From: Pseudomonas monteilii | Lineage (GTDB): Bacteria; Pseudomonadota; Gammaproteobacteria; Pseudomonadales; Pseudomonadaceae | Length of the DNA: 64,000 nucleotides | NCBI GenBank assembly: GCA_001534745.1 | Contig: CP013997.1 | Coordinates: 1 to 64,000, forward strand | Direction: 5' to 3' | Shown here: positions 34,032 through 42,568 of the stretch, piece after piece | Layout: each line of letters starts with the position of its first letter | How positions within the stretch are numbered: position 1 is the first letter of the stretch | Translations under genes and position numbers: made by a program | Notes under the pieces: model-generated | Told to the model about the DNA's origin: nothing | Databases searched by the model: none | The model's input: the letters and a program-made list of their open reading frames with translations, nothing else

Positions 34032-34952
34032 ATGAACCTGGAAAGCAAATGGCTGGAGGATTTCAGTGCCCTGGCGGCGACCCGAAGCTTTTCCCAAGCG
34101 GCGGAAAAACGCTTCGTCACCCAGCCGGCGTTCAGTCGCCGCATCCGTAGCCTCGAAGCGGCCCTGGGGCTGACGCTGGTCAATCGCTCCAGAACGCCCA
34201 TCGAACTGACCGAGGCCGGCCAGCTGTTCCTGGTGACGGCCCGCACGGTCGTCGACCAGCTGAGCGAAGTGGTACGCCACCTTCATCATCTCGAAGGCGG
34301 GCAGGGCGAAGTGGTGCAGATCGCGGCAGCGCATTCGCTGGCCCTGGGGTTCTTTCCGCGGTGGGTGGCGCAGCTGCGCAACGACGGCCTGAACATCGCG
34401 ACGCGCCTGGTGGCCACGAACGTGGGCGAGGCCGTGCACGCCCTGCGCGAGGGTGGGTGTGACCTGATGCTGGCGTTCTACGACCCTGACGCCGCGCTGC
34501 AGATGGATGCCGAGATCTTCCCGTCGCTGCACATGGGCACGACCGAGATGCTGCCCGTCTGCGCAGTCGGTGCCGACGGCCAGCCCCTCTTCGACCTGGA
34601 AGGCGACGGCAGCGTCCCCTTGCTCGCCTACAGCGCCGGCGCCTTTCTCGGGCGTTCGGTCAGCCTGTTGCTGCGCCAGCGCAAGCTGCGCTACACCACG
34701 GTCTATGAGACGGCGATGGCCGACAGCCTCAAGAGCATGGCGCTGGAAGGCCTGGGCATCGCCTGGGTACCGCGTCTGTCGGTGCGCGCCGAACTCGAGC
34801 GCGGCGAGCTGGCTGTCTGTGGCCTGGCGCATTGGCACGTGCCGCTGGAAATTCGTCTGTACCGCTGTGCACTGGTGCGCAAGGCCAACGTTCGTCTGCT
34901 GTGGCGCAAGCTTGAATCGTCCAGCGCGCAGGTGGACGGGTCAGAGGCCTGA
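34032..34952 (+). CDS. LysR-family regulator, HypT/YjiE-like
   Basis: 306 residues. The N-terminal HTH LEDFSALAATRSFSQAAEKRFVTQPAFSRRIRSLE resembles E. coli HypT (YjiE), the hypochlorite-responsive regulator, more than generic LysR proteins, and the similarity continues in QIAAAHSLALGFFP and MLPVCAVGADGQPLF. It is divergent from aspA over 178 bp, so it probably regulates aspartate utilisation there. HypT uses methionine oxidation as a sensor; several Met residues are present (MHMGTTEM-like cluster near residues 168-176), but which are conserved cannot be judged here. Confidence 0.85.
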   Translation: MNLESKWLEDFSALAATRSFSQAAEKRFVTQPAFSRRIRSLEAALGLTLVNRSRTPIELTEAGQLFLVTARTVVDQLSEVVRHLHHLEGGQGEVVQIAAAHSLALGFFPRWVAQLRNDGLNIATRLVATNVGEAVHALREGGCDLMLAFYDPDAALQMDAEIFPSLHMGTTEMLPVCAVGADGQPLFDLEGDGSVPLLAYSAGAFLGRSVSLLLRQRKLRYTTVYETAMADSLKSMALEGLGIAWVPRLSVRAELERGELAVCGLAHWHVPLEIRLYRCALVRKANVRLLWRKLESSSAQVDGSEA

Positions 34953-35570
34953 ATGGGCACGCAGGTAGTCGACGATGTTGGCCCGGTTGGCGTCGCTGTA
35001 GCGGTAGCAATGAGAGCGTACCGGTGAGCGCGGATGGGTGTAGGTTTCACACATCCAGCCATTGAACCTGATTTCGGCATCTTCGTGAGTGGCTGAAAGC
35101 AGGTGTCCGATTTCATGCCCCGGGGCCGAATAGGTGTCGAGCGAAGCGATCGCAGTGATGCCTTTGAACGCAGCGAGGCCCGCGTTGTAGTTCAGGCCGG
35201 AGCGGTCGTACACACCACGCGTCAGCAGCACATGCTTGCGCATGAGCGAGAAGGGCTGGGCTTCGGGCAGGTGACGCACGCCCTCGGTAAAGCGCTGGAG
35301 TATTTCCGTGGAGGGCAGTTGGGCATAGTCGATATCGGTGATGCCTTTCACGGTGCGTCGGAAGATCAATTCGACCGGATGATTGGTGAACCAGCGCATT
35401 TCATCCAGCCAGTGCTGGAAGTAGTCGGCACGCACGGCCGACTCGTCGAGATCGGCCAGTTCGTCATGCAGGTAGACGGTGACGACCAGCGAGCGCGCCG
35501 CGACCGCTGGCGGCAGGTGCAGGGAGCAGAGCAGGGCGAGTAGCAAAGCGATGGGAGCGAAGGGGCGCAT
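34941..35570 (-). CDS. Small secreted metzincin-like metalloprotease
   Basis: 209 residues from ATG 35570 with GAGGA upstream. A Sec signal peptide ([24 protein letters not shown]) precedes the mature chain. The zinc site [11 protein letters not shown] (His152, His156, His162) fits the metzincin HExxHxxGxxH spacing, with Ser for Gly, and is followed by a Met in NGWMCE (Met172), which fits a Met-turn. Two Cys (about 173 and 187) may form a disulfide near the active site. Its end overlaps the 3' end of the LysR gene by 12 bp. It is probably periplasmic or secreted; the substrate is unknown. Confidence 0.75.
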   Translation of the reverse strand: MRPFAPIALLLALLCSLHLPPAVAARSLVVTVYLHDELADLDESAVRADYFQHWLDEMRWFTNHPVELIFRRTVKGITDIDYAQLPSTEILQRFTEGVRHLPEAQPFSLMRKHVLLTRGVYDRSGLNYNAGLAAFKGITAIASLDTYSAPGHEIGHLLSATHEDAEIRFNGWMCETYTHPRSPVRSHCYRYSDANRANIVDYLRAHSGL

Positions 35571-35831
35571 GGCGTGTCCTCGTGCAGGAAAGGGGACGCC
35601 GACGGTAGAAAAGCCAACGCCCCACTGGCACCGGGAAAACCTTCGTCGCAGCCGTCGGAGCAGGGTGTTCCTGTGATCGACGGGGGTGGGCGGGCCGTTG
35701 GGCGTTACGCTATACTCCCGCGCCTTCGACCCACCGGTCGATTCAGAATCCGTATGACGAGCCACGCCGGTACCCGCGCGTGGCTCGTTGCTTTTGGCGC
35801 GCCGCAGGGCGCTTGCAGGAGAGGCACGACG

Positions 35832-36323
35832 ATGAGTGCACTGGTTGGCGTGATCATGGGCTCCAAGTCCGATTGGTCCACCCTTAGCCACACCGCCGAT
35901 ATGCTGGAACGGCTCGGCATTCCCTACGAGGTGAAGGTGGTCTCCGCCCACCGTACCCCGGACCTGTTGTTCCAGTATGCCGAGGAGGCCGAGGGCCGCG
36001 GTATCGAGGTGATCATCGCCGGTGCTGGCGGCGCCGCCCACCTGCCGGGCATGTGCGCGGCCAAGACCCACCTGCCGGTGCTGGGCGTGCCGGTGCAGTC
36101 GTCCATGCTCTCGGGCGTCGACTCGCTGCTGTCGATCGTGCAGATGCCTGCAGGCGTGCCGGTCGCCACCCTGGCCATCGGCAAGGCAGGCGCGATCAAT
36201 GCCGCGCTGCTGTCGGCGAGCATCCTGGGCGCCCGCTACCCTGAGTATCACGCAGCGCTCAAGCAGTTCCGCAGCGAGCAGACCGAAACCGTCCTGGACA
36301 ATCCGGACCCGCGTCAGGCCTGA
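35832..36323 (+). CDS. purE: N5-carboxyaminoimidazole ribonucleotide mutase
   Basis: 163 residues from ATG 35832 with AGGAGAGG upstream. It converts N5-CAIR to CAIR in purine synthesis. The PurE signature is complete: [10 protein letters not shown] at the N-terminus, the catalytic loop [23 protein letters not shown], and [10 protein letters not shown]. Homo-octameric cytoplasmic enzyme in known relatives. It is followed 10 bp later by purK in an operon, as in most proteobacteria. Confidence 0.97.
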   Translation: MSALVGVIMGSKSDWSTLSHTADMLERLGIPYEVKVVSAHRTPDLLFQYAEEAEGRGIEVIIAGAGGAAHLPGMCAAKTHLPVLGVPVQSSMLSGVDSLLSIVQMPAGVPVATLAIGKAGAINAALLSASILGARYPEYHAALKQFRSEQTETVLDNPDPRQA

Positions 36324-36333
36324 GGCTATCCCC

Positions 36334-37416
36334 ATGAAGATCGGTGTAATCGGTGGCGGCCAGTTGGGCCGCATGCTGGCCCTGGCGGGAACGCCGCTGG
36401 GCCTGGAGTTCACCTTCCTCGACCCGGCCGTCGACGCCTGTGCCGCCCCCCTGGGCCAGCACCTGCTGGCCGGTTACGATGACCAGGACGCGCTGCGTCG
36501 CCTGGCCGACGCGGTCGACCTGGTGACGTTCGAGTTCGAGAGCGTGCCGGCCGAGACGGTCGCGTTCCTGTCGCAGTTCGTGCCGGTCTATCCAGGCGCC
36601 GAGGCGCTGCGCATCGCCCGCGATCGCCTGTTCGAGAAAAGCCTTTTCCGCGACCTGGGCATCCCCACCCCGGCGTTCGCCGACATCCACTCCCAGGCCG
36701 ACCTCCAGGCGGCGGTAGCCAGCATTGGCCTGCCGGCGGTGCTCAAGACCCGCACGCTGGGGTATGACGGCAAGGGCCAGAAGGTCCTGCGCAGCGAACA
36801 GGATGTCGTCGGCACCTTCGCCGAGCTGGGCGAAGTGCCCTGCCTGCTCGAGGGCTTCGTGCCGTTCACCGGCGAAGTGTCGCTGATCGCCGTGCGCGCG
36901 CGCGATGGCGAGACGCGCTTCTATCCCCTGGTTCACAACACCCACGACAGCGGCATCCTCCGCCTGTCGGTGGCCAGCCAGGCGCACCCCTTGCAGGGGC
37001 TGGCCGAGGACTATGTCGGCCGGGTTCTGAAGGCGTTGGACTACGTCGGCGTGATGGCTTTCGAGTTCTTCGAGGTCGATGGCGGCCTCAAGGCCAACGA
37101 GATCGCCCCGCGGGTGCACAACTCCGGGCACTGGACCATCGAGGGCGCCGAGAGCAGCCAGTTCGAGAACCACCTGCGCGCCATCGCCGGCCTGCCGCTG
37201 GGTTCGACCGCCAAGGTCGGCGAAAGCGCCATGCTCAACTTCATCGGCGAGGTGCCTCCGGTGGCCAGCGTCGTGTCGATCGATGGCTGCCATGTGCACC
37301 ACTACGGCAAGGCCTTCAAGGCCGGTCGCAAAGTGGGCCATGCCACGCTGCGCTGCGCCGACCTGCCGACGCTGAAGGCCCGTATCGCCGACGTCGAGGC
37401 GTTGATCGCCGGCTAA
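36334..37416 (+). CDS. purK: N5-carboxyaminoimidazole ribonucleotide synthase
   Basis: A 360-residue ATP-grasp enzyme that makes N5-CAIR from AIR, bicarbonate and ATP. The N-terminus MKIGVIGGGQLGRMLALAG, the central KTRTLGYDGKGQ (ATP loop), and NEIAPRVHNSGHWTIEGA near the C-terminus define PurK. Starts 10 bp after purE. A hairpin with a U-tract after the stop (37457-37477) probably ends the transcript. Confidence 0.97.
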   Translation: MKIGVIGGGQLGRMLALAGTPLGLEFTFLDPAVDACAAPLGQHLLAGYDDQDALRRLADAVDLVTFEFESVPAETVAFLSQFVPVYPGAEALRIARDRLFEKSLFRDLGIPTPAFADIHSQADLQAAVASIGLPAVLKTRTLGYDGKGQKVLRSEQDVVGTFAELGEVPCLLEGFVPFTGEVSLIAVRARDGETRFYPLVHNTHDSGILRLSVASQAHPLQGLAEDYVGRVLKALDYVGVMAFEFFEVDGGLKANEIAPRVHNSGHWTIEGAESSQFENHLRAIAGLPLGSTAKVGESAMLNFIGEVPPVASVVSIDGCHVHHYGKAFKAGRKVGHATLRCADLPTLKARIADVEALIAG

Positions 37417-37438
37417 GGGAACCTCCGCGCCCCGCGCG

Positions 37439-37494
37439 CCCTCTGAAGTGGCACACGCCCATGTCTTATGGGCTTTTGACGTCACTTCAGAGGG
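37439..37494 (+). promoter_or_regulatory. Nested hairpin between purK and glsB that can cover the glsB ribosome-binding site
   Basis: Outer perfect 12-bp arms at 37439-37450 and 37483-37494 enclose an inner hairpin GCCCAT-gtctt-ATGGGC (37457-37473) followed by TTTT. The inner hairpin looks like the purEK terminator. The outer right arm contains AGAGGG, the Shine-Dalgarno of glsB (ATG 37502). Confidence 0.65.
37457..37477 (+). terminator. Terminator of purEK
   Basis: GCCCAT-gtctt-ATGGGC followed by TTTT, 40 bp after the purK stop. Short stem (6 bp), so termination may be partial. Confidence 0.6.
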
Positions 37495-37501
37495 ATTCTC
37501 C

Positions 37502-37747
37502 ATGGGTATCATCGGCACCATCTTCATCGGCCTCATCGTTGGCCTGCTGGCACGCTTCCTGAAACCAGGCGACGACAGCATGGGCTGGATCATGACCATT
37601 CTGCTGGGCATCGCCGGTTCGCTAGTCGCCACCTACGGCGGTCAGGCGCTGGGCATCTACCAGGCAGGCCAGGCCGCTGGCTTCTTCGGCGCACTGATCG
37701 GCGCCATCGTGCTGCTGGTCATCTACGGTTTCATCAAGAAGCGTTGA
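37502..37747 (+). CDS. GlsB/YeaQ/YmgE family transglycosylase-associated membrane protein
   Basis: 81 residues with three hydrophobic helices, the layout of the GlsB family: GTIFIGLIVGLLARFLKPG, WIMTILLGIAGSLVATYGGQALG, then GFFGALIGAIVLLVIYGFIKKR. These small inner-membrane proteins are stress-induced in many bacteria and their molecular role is unclear. The Shine-Dalgarno AGAGGG lies in the right arm of a large hairpin, so folding of the leader could limit translation. Confidence 0.9.
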   Translation: MGIIGTIFIGLIVGLLARFLKPGDDSMGWIMTILLGIAGSLVATYGGQALGIYQAGQAAGFFGALIGAIVLLVIYGFIKKR

Positions 37748-37796
37748 TTGCAGGCTAGAATGCGCGGCAATTCATCTGGATTGCCGAGCATTCTCC

Positions 37797-38330
37797 ATGC
37801 GTGCGTTGTTTCTCCTTCCGCTTGTCCTGGCCAGCACCCTGGCCCATGCCGAACTGCCTGAAACCGACTGGCTCGAGCTGATGCCGCGGTCCGATCAGAA
37901 GGCGCTCGAGCAGATGCCCGACATCGACCACAACTCACCCGAAGCCATGGGCACCTTCACCGACAAGGGTGGCCTCAAGCAGGGCAAGGGTCTGCCGGCG
38001 GTGATGTATTCGACCAAGACCGTCCCTGCGCTCAATGGCAAGCCCATCCGCCTGGGGGGCTATCCGGTGCCGCTCGAAAGCGATGCCAAGGGCAACAGCA
38101 CCCTGTTCTTCCTCGTGCCGTACCCCGGCGCCTGCATCCATGTGCCGCCACCGCCGCCCAACCAGCTGGTGCTGGTGCGCTACCCGAAAGGGCTGAAGCT
38201 CGACGACATCTACACGCCATTGTGGGTCAGCGGGACGCTCAAGGTGGAGAACGTCAGCAACGACCTGGCCGATGCGGCCTATGCGCTGGACGCCCGCCAG
38301 GTGCGCGTGGTCGAGGACGCGGACCTGTAG
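37797..38330 (+). CDS. DUF3299 periplasmic protein
   Basis: 177 residues with a signal peptide (MRALFLLPLVLASTLAHA, cleavage after AHA). The mature domain carries the DUF3299 signature: GKPIRLGGYPVPLES, then FFLVPYPGACIHVPPPPPNQLV with its conserved Cys and His, a possible metal site. It is often found near ABC lipoprotein-transport-like genes elsewhere, but here lies alone, 50 bp after glsB. Function unknown. Confidence 0.85.
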   Translation: MRALFLLPLVLASTLAHAELPETDWLELMPRSDQKALEQMPDIDHNSPEAMGTFTDKGGLKQGKGLPAVMYSTKTVPALNGKPIRLGGYPVPLESDAKGNSTLFFLVPYPGACIHVPPPPPNQLVLVRYPKGLKLDDIYTPLWVSGTLKVENVSNDLADAAYALDARQVRVVEDADL

Positions 38331-38387
38331 ACATCCGCCCCGCAGGCCCAGACAGCCTGCAGGTCATTTGGAGAGGAGCGCTGACGC

Positions 38388-39284
38388 CTACAGCGTTTCG
38401 CAGGTGAAGCGCACGCTCAACGCGTGTTGTTGACCAGGCGCCAACGTCACGGTGTCATCCCAGGCATTAGCCGTCTCGATGCACAGCATGCCTTGCCAGC
38501 CTTCGTCGGCCATGTCCGGCAGCGCGCGTGCGCGTTCGGTCCAGGGGTTCCAGATCACTGCCGAGCGTGAGCCTGTGGTGTGCAGGCTGAGGCGACGCTT
38601 CCAGGCCGAATCAACGATCGCCAGGTGCTCGGGCGCCTCGAGGTAGATGCGGTCGGTTTCGCCAGTGAAGGACAATGCCCCTTGCTGTCGACGCGTCTCC
38701 CAATCGGCCAAGGTTTCCACGTAGTCCAGCCCGTCGACGCCTTCGACGTGGACCTGGCGCACGTCGCTGACGGCCAGGTAGCTGTGCAGTGCCTGGCTGA
38801 AGGTGACGTCATCCTGGCCGAGGTTGTGGCTGGTCAGGGTCAGACGCAAGTCGTGCGCCAGGTCGACGGTCAAGGTCAGCCGCATCGGGTGTGGCCACCC
38901 CGGCAGCTCGCTTTCGGCCTGGGGCAGGTGCAGCGTCATGCGCACACCATGCTCGGTCGCCTCGATGCCCGCCGACTGCCACTCACGGGTGCGTGCCAAG
39001 CCATGGGCAGGCGCCTCGGTGCCGTGGTACATCGCCTGGACAGCCTGAGGATTGCGTTGCAGGTTGCCGAACCAGGGCCAGCACACCGGGATACCACCGC
39101 GTACCGACTTGCCCGTGTGGAACAGGGCTTCTTCGCTCAGCCACACCACCGGCGGTTCATCGCCCTGGCGGTAGCGCAGTACCTGGGCGCCTTGGCGGGC
39201 GATCACCAGCTCGGCATTGCCGGTGGTGAGGCGCCAGCAGTCGAGGTCGCCGAGCCGCAGGGTTTCGACCGTGTGATCCATCAT
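38388..39284 (-). CDS. D-hexose-6-phosphate mutarotase (YeaD-like)
   Basis: 298 residues from ATG 39284 (MMDHTVETLRL). Galactose-mutarotase-like beta-sandwich. Motifs of the YeaD/Ymr099c group are visible: GGIPVCWPWFG (about residues 63-73), a catalytic His in EAPAHGLARTREW, and the later SFTGETDRIY. It probably interconverts alpha and beta anomers of glucose-6-phosphate. It lies just upstream of a thioesterase gene on the other side of its start; both are on the minus strand but separated by 63 bp. Confidence 0.88.
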   Translation of the reverse strand: MMDHTVETLRLGDLDCWRLTTGNAELVIARQGAQVLRYRQGDEPPVVWLSEEALFHTGKSVRGGIPVCWPWFGNLQRNPQAVQAMYHGTEAPAHGLARTREWQSAGIEATEHGVRMTLHLPQAESELPGWPHPMRLTLTVDLAHDLRLTLTSHNLGQDDVTFSQALHSYLAVSDVRQVHVEGVDGLDYVETLADWETRRQQGALSFTGETDRIYLEAPEHLAIVDSAWKRRLSLHTTGSRSAVIWNPWTERARALPDMADEGWQGMLCIETANAWDDTVTLAPGQQHALSVRFTCETL

Positions 39285-39347
39285 GTGCAAGCCTCATTGA
39301 GTGATGCCAAGCAGGGCGCCGGGCAGGGTGGCCGGGCGACGCGGTGC

Positions 39348-39746
39348 CTAGCGACGCGGAACGGAGCGTGTGCGGCCGCTGCCATCGATGGCGACGAAGA
39401 CGAAGACTGCTTCGGTCACCTTGCGCCATTCGCTGGACAACGGATCGTCGCTCCACACTTCGACCATCATGCGAATCGAGCTGCGCCCGATGTCCTGGGT
39501 CTGGGTATAGAACGACAGCTGCGCGCCCACGGCGACCGGTACCAGGAACGCCATCCGATCGATCGCCACCGTGGCGACCCGGCCACCGGCGACCCGGCTG
39601 GCCATCGCCGTGCCTGCCAGGTCCATCTGGGCGACCAGCCAACCGCCGAAGATGTCGCCGAAGCCGTTGGTTTCGCGCGGCAGCGCGGTGATCTGCAAAG
39701 CCAGGTCGCCTTGCGGGATAGGATCTTCTTGTTCGAGCTCAATCAT
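39348..39746 (-). CDS. Acyl-CoA thioesterase (YciA-like hotdog)
   Basis: 132 residues, one hotdog domain. The YciA motif GDIFGGWLVAQMDLAGTAMASRVAGGRVATVAID (about 30-63) carries the active-site Asp on the central helix. Hydrolyses medium- or short-chain acyl-CoA. Shorter than the paralogue at 15989, without its basic tail. Start ATG 39746; the mutarotase gene follows on the same strand. Confidence 0.9.
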   Translation of the reverse strand: MIELEQEDPIPQGDLALQITALPRETNGFGDIFGGWLVAQMDLAGTAMASRVAGGRVATVAIDRMAFLVPVAVGAQLSFYTQTQDIGRSSIRMMVEVWSDDPLSSEWRKVTEAVFVFVAIDGSGRTRSVPRR

Positions 39747-39857
39747 GCGAGGGGCCTCTGACCCGTGACGCTTGGTTAGGTGGCGCTTGGACGGGCACGG
39801 TGGGAAACGGTTCAGCCAAAGCGCTTACTCTACGCTGATTTGCAGGTTTGGGGGCGA

Positions 39858-39890
39858 GCTGCAAGCGACAAGCCTCAAGCAGCTTGCAGC
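39858..39890. repeat. Intergenic GCTGCAAGC hairpin repeat
   Basis: GCTGCAAGC (39858-39866) pairs with GCTTGCAGC (39882-39890). Similar AGCTTGC-rich dyads lie near 46560-46640 and at 47496-47528, suggesting a small dispersed repeat family of this genome. Confidence 0.55.
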
Positions 39891-39970
39891 CTGCAGCCCG
39901 TTTGCTATGGTGACCGACCCGCCAGGAGCCGCGGAACGCGCGGCGTGCATGACCTCGACCGAGAACGACA

Positions 39971-41260
39971 ATGACTTCCGTGCCAGGCAGTACCGAACAC
40001 CCTCCACGCCCGCTCACCCGCAGCGACTACAAGACCCTGTCACTGTCGGCCCTGGGCGGCGCCCTGGAGTTCTACGACTTCATCATCTTCGTGTTCTTCG
40101 CCACGGTGGTCGGCAAGCTGTTCTTCCCCCCGGACATGCCCGAGTGGCTGCGCCTGATGCAGACCTTCGGCATCTTCGCCGCCGGGTACCTGGCCCGGCC
40201 CCTGGGCGGCATCGTCATGGCGCACTTTGGCGACCTGCTCGGGCGCAAGAAGATGTTCACCCTGAGCATCCTGATGATGGCCTTGCCGACGCTGGTGATG
40301 GGCCTACTGCCCACCTATGCGCAGATCGGCCTGCTGGCACCGGTCCTGTTACTGCTGATGCGCGTGGTGCAAGGGGCGGCCATCGGGGGCGAAGTCCCCG
40401 GCGCCTGGGTGTTCGTCTCCGAGCACGTGCCGGCACGCAATACCGGCTACGCCTGCGGCACCCTGACCGCCGGCCTGACCGCCGGCATCCTGCTCGGCTC
40501 GCTGGTGGCGACCCTGATCAACAGCCTCTACACCCCGGTCCAGGTCGCCGACTATGCCTGGCGTATTCCGTTCCTGCTGGGCGGTGTGTTCGGCCTGTTC
40601 TCGGTCTACCTGCGCCGCTGGCTGCACGAAACCCCGGTGTTCGCCGAAATGCAGACACGCAAGGCGCTGGCCGCCGAGCTGCCGTTGCGCACCGTGCTGC
40701 GTGACCACCGTGCGGCGGTCGTGCTGTCGATGCTGCTGACCTGGCTGCTGTCGGCCGGCATCGTGGTGGTGATCCTGATGACGCCGGCGCTGCTGCAGAC
40801 GTTCTATCACGTCAGCCCCACCGATGCGCTCAAGGCCAACAGCCTGGCCATCGTCTTGCTCAGCGTGGGTTGCATCGGCACCGGCTGGCTGTGCGACCGC
40901 TTCGGCGCCGGGCGCGTGCTGGTCATCGGCAGCCTGCTGCTGTTGGCCAGTTCCTGGACCTTCTATCATGCCCTGGCCGCGCGACCGGAATGGCTGTTCG
41001 GGCTGTACGCCGTGACCGGCCTGTGCGTCGGCACGATCGGCGCGGTGCCCTTCGTCATGGTCAAGGCGTTCCCGGCGGTGGTGCGCTTCACGGGCCTGTC
41101 GTTCTCCTACAACGTGGCCTACGCCCTCTTCGGCGGCCTGACGCCGATGGCGGTCACCGCGCTGCTCAAGTTCAGCCCGATGGCGCCCGCGTACTACGTG
41201 GCGGGCCTGTGCGGCCTGGGCCTGTCGATCGGGCTCTACCTGATGCGCCGCCAGCGCTGA
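39971..41260 (+). CDS. MFS transporter, metabolite:H+ symporter (MHS) family
   Basis: 429 residues, 12 membrane segments. The MHS signature is clear: ALGGALEFYDFIIFVFFATVVGKLFFPP in helix 1, YLARPLGGIVMAHFGDLLGRKKMF between helices 2 and 3, and GEVPGAWVFVSEH in helix 4. MHS members (ProP, KgtP, CitA) import organic acids or osmolytes; the cargo here cannot be assigned. It is close to ProP-like or citrate-type proteins. Monocistronic, starting at ATG 39971. Confidence 0.9.
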   Translation: MTSVPGSTEHPPRPLTRSDYKTLSLSALGGALEFYDFIIFVFFATVVGKLFFPPDMPEWLRLMQTFGIFAAGYLARPLGGIVMAHFGDLLGRKKMFTLSILMMALPTLVMGLLPTYAQIGLLAPVLLLLMRVVQGAAIGGEVPGAWVFVSEHVPARNTGYACGTLTAGLTAGILLGSLVATLINSLYTPVQVADYAWRIPFLLGGVFGLFSVYLRRWLHETPVFAEMQTRKALAAELPLRTVLRDHRAAVVLSMLLTWLLSAGIVVVILMTPALLQTFYHVSPTDALKANSLAIVLLSVGCIGTGWLCDRFGAGRVLVIGSLLLLASSWTFYHALAARPEWLFGLYAVTGLCVGTIGAVPFVMVKAFPAVVRFTGLSFSYNVAYALFGGLTPMAVTALLKFSPMAPAYYVAGLCGLGLSIGLYLMRRQR

Positions 41261-41332
41261 GCCGATGCTCCACGCGAGGCCCACGAGGGCCTCGCACCCC
41301 ACCGGCGAGCCTTTCGCGCTCGCCATGCTGGC

Positions 41333-41361
41333 CTTTCATCCAATTGTCACATTGTGGTCAT
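41333..41361 (+). promoter_or_regulatory. PHO box upstream of pstS
   Basis: Three 11-bp-spaced PhoB half-sites: CTTTCAT (41333), TTGTCAC (41344), TGGTCAT (41355), separated by four AT-rich bases each. Close to the CTGTCAT consensus. About 75 bp before the pstS ATG. Confidence 0.85.
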
Positions 41362-41436
41362 AGAGTCTTCACGCGGCCTGCAGATACTTGGGCCCGATCC
41401 ATCCAGCACCCCACTTATTCCTGCTAGGAGCAAGGC

Positions 41437-42435
41437 ATGAAACTGAAGCGTTTGATGGCGGCCCTGACATTCGCTGCCGCTGGCGTCGCCACTGCCAACG
41501 CGGTTGCCGCTGTCGATCCTGCGATCCCGACCTACACCAAGACCACCGGTGTATCGGGCAACCTCTCCAGCGTCGGTTCCGACACCCTCGCGAACTTGAT
41601 GACCCTGTGGGCTGAGGCCTACAAGAAGGAATACCCGAACGTCAACATCCAGATCCAGGCCGCAGGCTCCTCCACCGCGCCACCCGCGCTGACCGAAGGC
41701 ACCGCCAACCTCGGCCCGATGAGCCGCAAGATGAAGGACGTCGAGCTGCAGGCGTTCGAGCAGAAGTACGGTTACAAGCCCACCGCCATCCCGGTGGCCG
41801 TCGACGCCCTGGCCGTGTTCGTGCACAAGGACAACCCAATCAAAGGCCTGACCATGGCGCAGGTCGACGCGATCTTCTCGTCCACCCGCCTGTGCGGCGC
41901 CAAGAGCGACGTCAAGACCTGGGGTGATCTGGGCGTGACCGGCGACCTGGCCAACAAGCCAGTGCAGCTGTTCGGCCGCAACTCGGTGTCCGGCACCTAT
42001 GGCTACTTCAAGGAAGAAGCCCTGTGCAAAGGCGACTTCAAGCCCAACGTCAACGAACAGCCGGGTTCGGCCTCGGTGGTGCAGTCGATCAGCAGTTCGC
42101 TGAACGGCATCGGCTATTCGGGCATCGGTTACAAGACCGCCAGCGTCAAGACCGTGCCCCTGGCCAAGAAGGAAGGTGGCGAGTTCATCGAAGACAACGA
42201 GACCAACGCCCTGAACGGCAAGTACCCGCTGTCGCGCTTCCTCTACGTCTACGTCAACAAGGCCCCGAACAAGCCACTGGCACCGCTGGAGGCCGAGTTC
42301 GTCAAGCTGGTGCTGTCGCAGGCTGGCCAGCAGGTCGTGGTCAAGGACGGCTACATCCCGCTGCCGTCCAAGGTGGTCGACAAGACCTTGGCCGACCTGG
42401 GCCTGTCCCACGCCGGCAACGTCGCCAAGCAATGA
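41437..42435 (+). CDS. pstS: Phosphate ABC transporter substrate-binding protein
   Basis: 332 residues, with a signal peptide ([25 protein letters not shown]). Binds inorganic phosphate in the periplasm and passes it to PstCA. The phosphate-binding loops are visible: [34 protein letters not shown]. It resembles the longer Pseudomonas type rather than E. coli PstS. First gene of the pst operon, with a PHO box upstream and a stable hairpin after its stop. Confidence 0.95.
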   Translation: MKLKRLMAALTFAAAGVATANAVAAVDPAIPTYTKTTGVSGNLSSVGSDTLANLMTLWAEAYKKEYPNVNIQIQAAGSSTAPPALTEGTANLGPMSRKMKDVELQAFEQKYGYKPTAIPVAVDALAVFVHKDNPIKGLTMAQVDAIFSSTRLCGAKSDVKTWGDLGVTGDLANKPVQLFGRNSVSGTYGYFKEEALCKGDFKPNVNEQPGSASVVQSISSSLNGIGYSGIGYKTASVKTVPLAKKEGGEFIEDNETNALNGKYPLSRFLYVYVNKAPNKPLAPLEAEFVKLVLSQAGQQVVVKDGYIPLPSKVVDKTLADLGLSHAGNVAKQ

Positions 42436-42443
42436 TCTGATGG

Positions 42444-42470
42444 GGAAGAGGCCGGCAGCCGGCCTCTTCC
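42444..42470 (+). terminator. pstS-distal hairpin
   Basis: Perfect 13-bp arms (42444-42456, 42458-42470) with one central base, 8 bp after the pstS stop. No U-tract follows. It may partially terminate or protect the 3' end, raising pstS over pstCAB. Confidence 0.6.
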
Positions 42471-42528
42471 ATGACTTTCCAGTCCGACGCCAGGCTCCCT
42501 GCGCGGCGGGCTTTCTTGCGTCAACGCG

Positions 42529-42546
42529 CTGTCATGTTTTTGTCAT
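42529..42546 (+). promoter_or_regulatory. PHO box upstream of pstC
   Basis: CTGTCATGTTTTTGTCAT: two perfect or near-perfect PhoB half-sites 11 bp apart, 22 bp before the pstC ATG. It suggests an internal PhoB-dependent promoter for pstCAB-phoU. Confidence 0.9.
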
Positions 42547-42568
42547 ACGGGACCGCTAGGGTGTGCGC

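Noticed and set aside
34941..36413. 490-codon minus-strand frame upstream of the metzincin-like gene
   Set aside because: The upstream part is antisense to purE; the gene begins at ATG 35570 with a signal peptide and ribosome-binding site.
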